Source: Zygnema cylindricum
Taxonomy: Eukaryota > Streptophyta > Zygnematophyceae > Zygnematales > Zygnemataceae
Assembly (NCBI GenBank): GCA_037447655.1
Contig: JBBHKE010003178.1
Span: 1 to 64,000 of the forward strand
Length of the DNA stretch: 64,000 bases
Direction: 5' to 3'
Positions within the stretch are counted from its first letter, which is position 1. Every line of letters begins with the position of its first letter. Positions 12,266-22,149 of the stretch are shown piece by piece. The notes under the pieces were generated by a model, which saw only the letters and a program-made list of their open reading frames with translations, did not search any database and was not told the origin of the DNA. The translations under genes and the position numbers were made by a program.

Positions 12266-12420
12266 ATCCCCTCCTTCAATGTGTGAATTAGAAATGGATC
12301 ATATCAATCCTAATTTTGGTCTCCCTCTCAAAAGTACATCTGTTACTGCCACCTTCGTCAACATATCTGCGGCTTTTTCCAAGGTATAACTATATTGAAA
12401 CTGAATTTCCTTTTGTGCGA

Positions 12421-12927
12421 CTAGGTCACGCACGAAATGCCATTGAATGCGGATATTCTTCGTACATTATGAAAAACAAGATTTTTAACTAATGCTATAG
12501 AACTCATACTATTTGTAAGAATTTGCAAACATCCAATTGGAACTTTTAATTCAAATAGCATTTCTTTTAACCAAACTGACGCTTTTGCGGCATGGCAAGC
12601 CGCCATATACTCAGCTTCAGTAGAACTTAACGCAACGGTCGGTTGGATTGTCGAACTCCACGAAACTGCCGCTCCACTCAAAACAAAGGTGTATCCGAAA
12701 GTTGACTTTCCGGAGTCAAAATCGCCTCCCCAATCTGCGTCACAGTATACGATACACTCTAAACTTCCATTTGATTTATATAATAAGCCGATGTCGAACG
12801 TAACGGCCAGATATTGGAATATGCGCTTCACGGCTCCCTTGTGAGCCTTCTTCGGCGCATAACAATATCGGTTGACAACTGAAATTGTTGCCGATATGTC
12901 AGGCCTTGTACCTACGCTAAGGTACAT
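12421..12927 (-). pseudogene. Element D RNase H
   Basis: This ORF encodes the copia RNase H domain (YLSVGTRPDI, CDADWGGD, STEAEYMA, ILTNSMSSIALVKN). The last acidic residue of the usual CDNQSAI motif is altered (TNSMSSI). The expected ending KHIDIRYHF is read as RRISAFNG, so the C-terminus is frame-damaged. Confidence 0.85.
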
Positions 12928-12975
12928 TAAACTTCCGATTGCTTCCCGATACGGAACTTTAACATCTGTCTCCTC

Positions 12976-13786
12976 CTAAAATTTTTGAATCTGCACTTTC
13001 GGATCCAAGGGAGTAGAAATCAGTTTTGCATTCAGCATATGAAACCGTGTTAGAACTTCCTTGCAATATTGAGCCAGGCTCAATTTAATGTCACCATTAT
13101 GGTGACAAATCACCTCAATCCCCAATATGTAACGAACTTCTCCCAAATTCCTCACCTTGAAGTGAAGGCGCAAATAAGCCTTCAATTCATTGATTTTGTG
13201 CAGACTGTCAGAGGTCATCAGAAATATCATCAACATAAACTGAGAAGATAATTTGATCTTCTCTTTCCCCTTTAATATAAACTCCCAAATCTGAGGTAGT
13301 TCGGACAAATCCAAATTCGGTAACTACGGAATGTAGTCGTAAGTACCAAGTACGATGCGTTTGCTTCAAGCCATAAAGAGACTTTCGCAGCCGCCATACC
13401 TTCCCTTCCTTTGACACAACTCCTTCCGGAACCTTCATGTATACTTCTTCTTCAAGTTTGTCATTTAAAAATGTCGTCTCCACATCCATTTGATGGATGT
13501 GCTTTTTACCGGATGCCGCAATCGAAATAATCATCCGTAACGAGTCGAATTTAACTACAGGCGCATATGTCTCCGTGTAATCTACTCCTTCCCGTTGTTG
13601 TAATCCTTTGCAAACTAACCTAGTTTTGTATTTTATCACCTCTCTAGTAGCACCAGTTTTGGTCTTAAATATCCACTTCGCGTCAATCGCCTTTTTCCCC
13701 TCCGGTAAGTCTACTTCCTCGAATGTACAATTTTCAACAATGGACGTGAATTCTCTTTCCCAAGTTGGTTGCCATTTTGACATCAA
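12976..13786 (-). pseudogene. Element D reverse transcriptase (two frames)
   Basis: The first frame (13786-13208) carries KARLVCKG-like and APVVKFDSLR blocks, MDVETTFLNDKLEEEVYMK, SLYGLKQ and VYVDDISDD. The second (13314-12976) carries the connection domain (HFKVRNLGEVRYILGIEV). A frameshift lies around 13210-13314. YVDD is kept, so loss of function comes from the frame break. Confidence 0.85.
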
Positions 13787-14222
13787 TATTTTGAATTTCT
13801 TGCTTCGGTATAAGATTGAGGGTCACTGGCATAATTTTCACAAAGTAATTGCTAGAGGAGGAAATCCTCCTCTCTCGACGCCGAAATAAAGTAGTGAGTA
13901 TTTTCGGTATTTCCCCCTTTTTTATCTTACGACAAGCGTGTCGGTTTCCTTACCCATGTATCTATTATACTCCTTCGTAATTGAACGTCTTCTTCAACAT
14001 TCGCTTCCATTTCAGTTACACTCGGCAAACTAGATTTAGAATTTTGAGAATTTCGAGATTCCGATGACATTCGTGAATTAGCACCTTGAGATTCAATGTC
14101 AATGTCCCTAATGTCATTCTTGATGTCCAACTTTCTTTTCCCCCTCTTAACATTAGACCTTGATTCAGGTTCATTTTTCGAATGCGATCCTTCAATATTT
14201 GGAAATTGAGCAATTTCGTTCT

Positions 14223-16172
14223 TCAAGAAAATCGAGATTTTTGTGTGATTTTCGCCGATTTTTCAATTGCTGATTTTAAGTCTTCATGGAAATCTACATT
14301 CCGGGATTCAATTATTGTACGATTAATCGGATCATAGATTCGGTATAGATTTCCTTTCGAACTATAGCCGATGAAAATTCCGGTCCAACTCCTTGCCGCA
14401 AATTTTCCTTTTCTCTTTTGCGATTCCACATAGACGGTCGCTTGGCATCCCCAAATCCGAAGGTGATTAAGAGTTGGTTTTCTGGCGTACCATAACTCGT
14501 GAGGAGTCTTATCACCTGAAATTGAAGTAAGCCGCCGATTACAAATGTAGTTGGCGGTCAAAATTGCATCTCCCCAAAACAACATTGAGAGACCGGATGC
14601 GTGCACCATGGAGCGGACCATTTCTTGTAATGTCCGATTTTTCCGTTCAGCAACTCCATTGGATTCCGGGGAGTAAGAAGCCGTCAACTGATGCTTAATT
14701 CCCCATTCTCGACAATATCCATCAAATGCAAGGAATTCACCACCATTGTCGGTTCGAATTGATTTCAATTTTCTTTCGCATTGTCTCTCCGCCATGACAT
14801 GCCACTCCTTAAATCTCTCAAGAGCTTCAGATTTTGAACTCAGGAGGATTACCCAAGAAAATCGTGAGTAATCATCCACAATCACCATTAAATATCTATT
14901 TCCTCCAATACTCTCCGGTTTAATATGTCCACATAAATCGACATGGACCAAATCGAGGGGTTTTTCGGATCTGAATTTTATATCTTTAGCCGGGTGAGGC
15001 TTCCGAATTTGCCTCCCTCGGCTACATCCTTCGCATCCATTTACTTTTTCTCCCGATGTCAAATCCAAACCTCTCGCACATCCCACTTTAATCATCCGCC
15101 TCAAACTACCCTCGGATGTATGGCACATCCGATGGTGCCAAAGAGTCAAATCACCCTTAAGCTCTGAAATCTGAGCAATCAAACCATCCGGTTGAATTTC
15201 TGACTTCGGTCGGCGCCAAATTAGCCGACTATGCAGATTTTCTGTCACCTCTCCTTCACCAATGATAACTCCTTTCGAATTTTTAATTTGAATTGAAGAG
15301 TCACCAAGTGCAAGTACACTTCCACCCGTGCGCTGAATTTGAGGTACACTTAGAAGATTTACCGATCCGTCTGGAATGTATAAAACATTCACTAGATGAG
15401 CTTCTGTCAAGCGTTCCGTGCCATCAAAACGATAAGTAGGTAGGTCAATTCGGACCGTGCCTACTTTTCCATCCGTAATGACTTGCCCACTTGCCAATGT
15501 AATTAATTTAGGAACCGTCAATTGCCGCAAATCATTAAATAGCGTTACATCGGTGCAAACGTGATGCGAGGCTCCGGAATCAATCACCCACTCTTTCTCC
15601 GATTTTGACTTTTCATTGAGTGAATTTATAGATAAATTTAAACATGAGAAAATCTGAGCACCCGATTCTTCTTCTTCTTCATAATCGTCATTTCGATTTC
15701 CCATATAATTTCCATGGCCTCCAAATCGGCCACCATTTCGACCACCTCCACGACCACCAAGACGTCCTCCACCTCGGCCGCCGAATCGGCCACCACCACG
15801 GCCACTATTAGAACCGCCTCGGCCACCATTAGCTCCTCCTCTACCACCTCCTCCTTCGGACTCCGATTTTGCGTAACATTGAGGACTCACATGCCCCCAT
15901 TTGCCGCAATAATAACATTGTCGCTCCTTATCGGGACATGATGCCGCCATATGTCCGAGCTTGTTGCATTGAAAGCATGCAACAGAGTTCAGATCGGGGG
16001 TGGAAGAAAATGGTTTTTGATTTCCTCCTTTTACTTGTCCTCTTCCTCTACCTCGTGGGCCTCCACCCCTTCCTCCTCCTCTTCCGCCACCACGCAAAGA
16101 AAATAGATCGCTTGAATTTGGAACAATGGCGTTCAGAGTACCAGAAGAAGGAGTTCTCCGAGAAGAACTCAC
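14223..16172 (-). CDS. Element D gag end, protease and integrase (649-aa open frame)
   Basis: A long intact open frame. It has a Gly/Arg-rich stretch and two zinc knuckles (CFQCNKLGHMAASC and CYYCGKWGHVSPQC), then a second Gly/Arg-rich stretch and the aspartic protease VIDSGASHHVC. Next come GAG-pre-integrase WHHRMCH...CEGCSRGRQ and the integrase core with D (HVDLCGH), D (RTDNGGEF) and E (SPESNGVAERKNR), followed by the GKF...GYSSKGNLYRIYDP tail. Two zinc knuckles and the RGG-rich linkers separate D from the A/B/C/E family. It is probably one part of a single gag-pol frame now broken near 14223 and 16172. Confidence 0.9.
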   Translation of the reverse strand: MSSSRRTPSSGTLNAIVPNSSDLFSLRGGGRGGGRGGGPRGRGRGQVKGGNQKPFSSTPDLNSVACFQCNKLGHMAASCPDKERQCYYCGKWGHVSPQCYAKSESEGGGGRGGANGGRGGSNSGRGGGRFGGRGGGRLGGRGGGRNGGRFGGHGNYMGNRNDDYEEEEESGAQIFSCLNLSINSLNEKSKSEKEWVIDSGASHHVCTDVTLFNDLRQLTVPKLITLASGQVITDGKVGTVRIDLPTYRFDGTERLTEAHLVNVLYIPDGSVNLLSVPQIQRTGGSVLALGDSSIQIKNSKGVIIGEGEVTENLHSRLIWRRPKSEIQPDGLIAQISELKGDLTLWHHRMCHTSEGSLRRMIKVGCARGLDLTSGEKVNGCEGCSRGRQIRKPHPAKDIKFRSEKPLDLVHVDLCGHIKPESIGGNRYLMVIVDDYSRFSWVILLSSKSEALERFKEWHVMAERQCERKLKSIRTDNGGEFLAFDGYCREWGIKHQLTASYSPESNGVAERKNRTLQEMVRSMVHASGLSMLFWGDAILTANYICNRRLTSISGDKTPHELWYARKPTLNHLRIWGCQATVYVESQKRKGKFAARSWTGIFIGYSSKGNLYRIYDPINRTIIESRNVDFHEDLKSAIEKSAKITQKSRFS

Positions 16173-17511
16173 TCGATTATCTTCTTATCTTTTAAATAGG
16201 ATAATATGAACTCGTAAGTTAACCTCTTTTTCACTCTCAAAATTTCTTTAAGATGGACAAGCCTATCTGGCAAGGCATTGAGAAAGCAAGTAACTTTATC
16301 CGCCTCAATGACAAACCGACCGATAGCCGTAAGTCTTTCCACAATAATAATGAAACGTTTTGAAGCATCTCCTATTGATTCATTCGGATTTATCATAAAA
16401 TTGAGAAATTCGGTATATGCAAGTTGAACGCGATTCTGATTTCCTTTTTCAAATTCATTTTCGATAGCCCGCCAACATTTATGAGCAGAATTGTGCGTCA
16501 GAAAAAAAAATCATGAACAGCGGGAGTACAAGTTTGCATAAGGCCAATATAGGATGCGACAATCTTTCGTTTCCATCTATTTCTAGAAATTGGCATGGTG
16601 TCCCCTCCAGCAACAATTTTCCAAAGAAAGATGCGGAAGTTCTAGCTGTCCTTTAATATATCGCTTCCAACTATAGTAATTCGTTCCATTGAATAGAACG
16701 ACTTTGCCAAGCATCTAAATCAATTCTTCCTCATCATTGTCCTCCTCCAAATCAGACCCATCTTCAGCTGCGAATTTCCCCTCACGAATCCTTTCTATCC
16801 TCTCTTCTTCAATTTCATAGTAACCATCATTGTTACCAATTTGCAATCTGCCCCCCTGAGGGGCAGCTGAGAGCACACTCTGAAAAACTCTAGTCAACAG
16901 TGTCTGAAGTCTCTCCTCTGTCAAAAACACCCATGCTCCTCCTACTTCCTCCTGTTTATAATCATCTAGTGGAAACGTGTCTTCTTCTTCCTCAAACTGG
17001 GCAGCACTGAAGCCCCTGTGACTCAGCTTGGAGTGTCACTTGGCTCTGTCAACAGTGTCTGAAGTCTCTCCTCCGTCAAAAACACCCCTGCTCCTCCTAC
17101 TTCTTCCTGTTCATAATCATCTGGTGGAAACGTGTCTTCTTCTTCCTCGAACTGGGCAGCACTGAAGCCCCTGTGACTCGGCTTTGGATTGTCACTCGGC
17201 TCAGGAGTGAGTGTCACTTGGCTCTGTCAACAGTGTTTGAAGTCTCTCCTCCGTCAAAAACACCCCTGCTCCTCCTACTTCCTTCGTTCATAATCATCTG
17301 GTGGAAATGTGTCTTCTTCTTCCTCGAACTGGGCATCACTGAAGCCCCTATGACTCGGCTTTGGATGGGCAGCACTGAAGCCCCTGTGACTCGGCTTTGG
17401 ATTGTCACTCGGCTCAGGAGTGTCAGACTGCACAGGTGTAGGCTGCGGAGCTGCAGCCTTCTTCTTCTTTCCTCCCATTGCAGCAACACTCGCCAGACTT
17501 ACTGATGACAC
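16169..17511 (-). pseudogene. Element D gag N-terminal part with internal tandem duplication
   Basis: The frame beginning at 17511 (MSSVSLASVAAMGGKKKK) is Pro/Ser- and Asp/Glu-rich. A segment starting GTCAACAGTGT is present three times, at about 16893, 17048 and 17226 (units of about 155-180 bp), with small differences. The gag core (DKVTCFLNALPDR, 16396-16169) follows. Frame breaks between these blocks make it non-functional. Confidence 0.75.
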
Positions 17512-17570
17512 TGATTTCTACTACTGGGAGCTTTTCTACTACAGGAGCTTTTCTACTACAGGAGCTTTGC

Positions 17571-17584
17571 CGACTCCGATACCA
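17571..17584 (-). other. Primer-binding site of element D
   Basis: Reading on the minus strand, two bases after the LTR, is TGGTATCGGAGTCG. This is one to two changes from TGGTATCAGAGC, the well-known copia site complementary to the 3' end of initiator Met-tRNA. Confidence 0.8.
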
Positions 17585-17586
17585 CT

Positions 17587-18122
17587 TGTTAAAACAGGAT
17601 CATGGAAATCTATAATTCACCAGCGGAAGCATTCACAAATTCTAGAAATAAAAAATTCATAGATAACGAAGGAACTTGACCAAATAGAAAAAATATTCAA
17701 TCGAACTTTTTACATCCCTTTTTCTTCCTTCGACTTCGCTTCTTTTTCTGGTATCCAAAACTATACTACACTCCTCCTAAAATACTTTCTTCCAACACCA
17801 CCAGAAGACAGAACAGTATACTACTTCTGTCACATTTCCACTCAGACTCCACTTTTATGATTTTGACACTTAGGCACTGAAACGCCTAATAGAACATTTG
17901 TGCGCCGAAACTACCCGTGAGCTGGACCTAAGATTGTACCACGGTTCTACGCACTAAATAATTCACCAACCATACAGTACCACGTCACGAACCTTAACCA
18001 ACACTCAAACTAAACAAGATGTTCTGGGAAAGACATAACTACCGACGTCAACTGAACATTAATTTAATATAATCGCAAACTGAACAAAAACTAAACTGAA
18101 TTAACACATTAAAATCTTAACA
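17587..18122 (-). mobile_element. 5' LTR of copia element D
   Basis: 536 bp, same termini as the 3' LTR (TGTTAA...TTAACA). The second target copy TAATC is at 18123-18127. Its difference in length from the 3' LTR (513 bp) reflects small indels. Together the two LTRs define a complete 6.37-kb insertion into element C. Confidence 0.92.
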
Positions 18123-18127
18123 TAATC

Positions 18128-18781
18128 AACATTATGAATTGTACCAGACAAGACATATCAGCAGAAGTTGGGGTCCTCAGTAGGAGTTTTAATGATCATA
18201 GGAATAGAGATTGGGAGGCAGCCAAGAGAGTTATGAGATACCTGGTGGGAACTAGGGATTTATGGTTGTATTTGGGAGGGGAGCACACTGACATCACTAC
18301 TTGGAGTGATGCCAATTATGGGGATGCACCCATGAGAAGATGCACTTCTGGATATATGTTATATGTGGGGGAAGGTGCTTGCTGTTGAAGTATCAAGCAA
18401 CAAAGGTGGTTGCTCAGTCCACTATAGAAGGCGAGTACATGGCCTCTTGTTCTGCTGTGAAAGAGCTAATGTGGGTCAAGTCTTTATTGTAAGAACTAAG
18501 GTATATAAAAAAGGGAGTGCATGAAGTGTTTTGTGATAATGAGGCAGCAATTGCAATTGCAACCAATCTAAAACATCATTTCAAAGCTAAACATATGGAT
18601 ATAAGATTGAGCTTTGTGAGGGAAAAGGTTGAAACAGAATTATGAAATTTGGTGTATATGGGTGATGGGGAAATGGTGGCTGATATGATAACAAAGCCTC
18701 TGCCCTCTCCCAAGTTAAAATATTGGAGAGAAAATGGTGGCTTAAAAGGGAAACTAAAACGGGACTAGAAAATAAGGGGAG
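18128..18781 (+). pseudogene. Element C, RNase H (3' part)
   Basis: This continues element C after D: TRQDISAEVGVLSRSFN, SDANYGDAPMRRCTSGY, EYMASCSAVKELMWVKSL, FCDN and AKHMDIRLSFVREKV. A stop in the SW/SSK region near 18388 breaks the frame. The polypurine tract AAAATAAGGGGAG ends the segment. Confidence 0.88.
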
Positions 18782-19749
18782 TGTTGAAATCACTAGGAGA
18801 GGTGTTTTCTAGATCTTAATTAATTAGTTAAAAGAAAAGCACAAGCAGTCTGCCTCCACCTTCTCTCTAGCTCCCATACTTGTTATACTCACTAAAAAAG
18901 AGACAGGGCAGTGGAGCCATGGTTGCCTTAGCTCCATAGGCAAGACTAAAGAGTGACTTAAATCACTCTCAACAAAAAGGTTGAGTCCACCACGACTCGA
19001 ACCTCCGACTGGCAAAGCGAGGCGTAGCCGTCAGCTCTTACCAGTATGTCCTAGTAGTCCATTGGGATATATAGGGTTTGACTTCTATTTAAGCATTGGC
19101 TAGATCATTAATCCGATTAACAGAATAATAAAGAACAGACATAGAAACTAGTTGACTTTCAGTACGCACATACAAATGTACTGGACATTTGTGTTTTGAA
19201 CGGTTAGGGTTTAAAGTCGGTTTCGATCCGATGACCCACATCATTGCCGAGATCTAAGATTGGCCGCCTTGGCGGTTTTCGGGCGTAACATGATCAGGAG
19301 ACACGTGGCAAAGGTATTATTGAGAAGAGGAAATCTCGAAGAACGTGAGAACGAGTGCGAAAGAGACAGACGTGCACTCCTTGACCTTGTCGTACACATG
19401 CCGTACAGAAAGTACATCAGCCTTAGTACCTTTTTGTACTGTACAATCTTGTGATAGGTTCTTACATCAGTATATAGGGGTTGTGAGAGGGGTTTAGGAC
19501 TCAGAGGATTGAGGAGGTAGGCGCCTCTCTCCCAACAAGCTTGTATAAATATTGGCATCTTTGCCACTTGATAATTAATCGCCTGGTTGGGCATTTTCAT
19601 AGATTCTTTTTGTTGTGGACTCAGGGGAGTCTAGACTGCACAAGGGTGCAGTCAAATTGTCTATTTTCTTGCTTGGGTAACAGTGATCCAAATAGAAAGA
19701 GGGCTAGCCAAAAGCTATCTAGATGCTTCCGTAATTCTGTGAGACAATT
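18782..19749 (+). mobile_element. 3' LTR of element C
   Basis: The LTR starts TGTTGAAATCACTAGG directly after the polypurine tract. It follows the E-type LTR through ...CTATCTAGATGCTTCC and then stops a few tens of bases short of the expected ...GAATTGCA end, where LTR F begins. Confidence 0.78.
18978..19060 (-). promoter_or_regulatory. tRNA-like module in LTR C (antisense)
   Basis: The minus-strand B box GGTTCGAGTCG is at 18993-19003, about 212 bp into the LTR. An A-box-like TGGTAAGAGCTGACGGCT lies upstream of it on that strand. Confidence 0.5.
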
Positions 19750-20955
19750 TGTTGAAATTTAAGTATTTTCTAGGTCTAGAGATTGTAAAATAAAAGGCAA
19801 AGAGGAGACACTGACAGCCTGCCTCTAACTCTTCACTAAAGTCCCCACACTTGTCGCAGTCACTGAAGACTTGAGGAGGAGTTAGATCCATGGCTTCCCA
19901 GGACGTCTAAAGAGGACATGGAGCATTTTGTGATAGGGTTAGCTAAAAGGTTTAGACGGACCCAAGATTTGAACCGGGAACTTGTCGTCCCTCAAACTAT
20001 ACGTTAGCTTTATCCGTTAAGTCTAAGACTAGTGTTACATGATATAGGGTTTAATAATTATATAAAGACTTACAGGTAGACTAATTCATTCAACTGAAAC
20101 TTTATTTGGGATGCATAGATTCAGTTATGTAGAGTACGACGTACGATAAGAAGAAGAAACAGATACCGCGCATTTTGTTTCGATAACGAAACACGTACCG
20201 CGCAAGTATTTATGACGGCTACGATTGAAATCTAGTTTCGATCGAACGGCCGCGAAGGATGTCGAGATTGTGGAAGAGAATCTCGGCAGTTTGCGGTCAT
20301 CGCCACATAGGATGACACGTGGCATTATAACATTGGATCGCGGCAACCTCAAAGATCAGGAGAACAAATCCGGATATGACAAATGTCAACATTTTGGCCA
20401 TGCCGTACGATGGCCGTACAAAAAGTACACCGGCACCTGTACTTTTTTGTAAGACACAGTAGTTTGATTGGTGTCATACGTCAGTAGATAGAGTTTTAAA
20501 GAGAGATAGGACTTAGAAAATTTAGTAGGTTGCAGCCTCCCTCCGAGAGAGCTCTTGAACAAAAGGTCATCTTTGACCATTCATAACTATCAATTTACTT
20601 GACGATTTTCAGTGATTCTTTTTGCTGCGGACTTAGGGGAGTCCACGCTACACAAGGGTGTAGTTGGTCGGAGTTTTCGCCTACCAAGGTGGCTGCATCT
20701 CTAAGGGAAAGTCAAAGTGGGTGAATGTGTCCAAAACTCATATTCTAACTTTGCATTCTGTAGTGTAACTGAGCACACAGAAAGTCTTATTTCATAGGGT
20801 TGAAGCTACAATGGGGTTTTGATTGTCAAGGGGTCAATTATTTCTGTTTATATCAAGTTGGAGTCAGCACTATCTAGATTAGCTTCTTGTGGATTTACCT
20901 ACTCTGAGGGCCAATGGAGGTCTCATAGTTTCACAATGGGGGACAAAGAATTGCA
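19750..20955 (+). mobile_element. Lone copia LTR F
   Basis: About 1.2 kb, from TGTTGAAATTTAAGTATTTTC to ...AAAGAATTGCA, mixing an E-type start with B-type middle blocks. It is joined to C's LTR on the left and to a DNA transposon half on the right. The flanking 5-mers (CAATT, GAACG) do not match, so it is probably the product of recombination or deletion and not a simple insertion. Confidence 0.7.
19965..20040 (-). promoter_or_regulatory. tRNA-like module in LTR F (antisense)
   Basis: The minus-strand B box GGTTCAAATCT is at 19965-19975, with an A-box-like TTAGACTTAACGGATAAAGC upstream. It is about 216 bp into the LTR. Confidence 0.5.
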
Positions 20956-21315
20956 GAACGTACATAAATGTACCTTTTCAAATAAAAAATTTACAAAAAA
21001 AGAATTAAATCAGACGGGCACGCATATGAACGTGCAATTAAAAAACTGGATTAATTGACACGTAAATATGTCTCTCATGTACTGATATTTAAATTTCACG
21101 ACGACGTACAACTTATTATATTGTGTACGCATCCATATAATAATGTATATAATCGTACAACGAATATTCCATTTTTATTGTTTTCAAATAAGCAAAATGC
21201 CGAAATTAGAATACACTTAAAAAAAAAAAAAAAACAAATTCTTAATAAGCATCAATTATGGTAAATTTTCTTCAACACTATTTAAACTTAGACACTAATA
21301 ACGATTCACGGTGTA
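20956..21315. mobile_element. Right half of a TACACCG-family DNA transposon
   Basis: This aligns with the right portion of the full copy at 25893-26437 (CGTACATAAATGTACC... to GACACTAATAACGATTCACGGTGTA). The left half is missing at the junction with LTR F. Confidence 0.75.
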
Positions 21316-21467
21316 CACCGTGTATCGCTATTAGTGTTCATGATATTTTTGCCACTTAAAACATTTTTTTCCGTACACATTTAGCCGAATTTTCATCTGA
21401 AGGTTGCGATTGAAAGGCCGAATTTCCTCCTTTCCTTTTCGCGGTCACCAATCGAGTATTGGAATTC
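21314..21467. mobile_element. Left half of a palindromic MITE
   Basis: It begins TACACCGTGTATCGCTATTA and shares the TA of the preceding element. It then follows the MITE pattern seen at 34756 and 49954 (TTTGCCACTTAAAACAT, CCGTACACA). It is broken near 21467 by a TAAGGGCGTC motif resembling a foldback end. Confidence 0.65.
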
Positions 21468-22149
21468 TAAGGGCGTCTTCCTATGTAATCGAAATTTTGA
21501 AACGTTACTTTGGATTTTAGCGCAGATTTTACGGTGTACTTTTGAAAGTGTTTCTATGTCAATTATTTCTTGCGCCTTCATTTCTTCAAATATCTGACAC
21601 GTGTAGACGTCTACAAAATATTCGACAGCCTACGATACTACGAAACAAAATGTAAAAGACTGCGAAACTTCCTAAAATCAGTGACGTTAAGAAGATGTAA
21701 ATATTTGCAAACGACCCATGAAAGAAAGTGGAGGTCCAAGACTCCAACGAATTTTTTTCCGTACATGCTTGTCATTTTTGTACGTACAAGTGCGTGACGA
21801 GCTTGGAAAAAAATAACGTGTACTATCCCTTGTTCAAAAAAATTTGAAGACGTTTCACGTGTGCACTATTCGTCGATATGGTGTTATTTTGGTTAAAATC
21901 AGATCGTGATTTGATTTCATTACAAGTGTGAAGATGAGCTAGAAGTGGGTCGCTATGATAATATCGCCAAATTGCTGTTCCAAGTTCGAATATGATACAA
22001 AATGTACTTGTGTTTTTGCCCATTTTTCGGACGGCGTAACATTTTCTCGTTGCAAGTCCCAATTTCTGTGAAAACAATGGAAAAAAACCCTTACTTGAAC
22101 ACATGGGAACAAGACTTAAGTCTGCACAAGTGCACAGAGAAGAGTTGAA
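21468..22149. other. Unassigned AT-rich interval
   Basis: It opens with TAAGGGCGTCTTCCTATGTA, similar to the foldback end at 22150, and is probably transposon-derived. I see no coding region. Part of it (CCGTACATGCTTGTCATTTTTGT, 21761-21783) resembles the inner arms of the 22150 foldback element. Confidence 0.4.

Noticed and set aside
19745-20960. LTR F as a simple insertion
   Set aside because: The flanking 5-mers CAATT and GAACG differ and the flanks belong to two different repeats.
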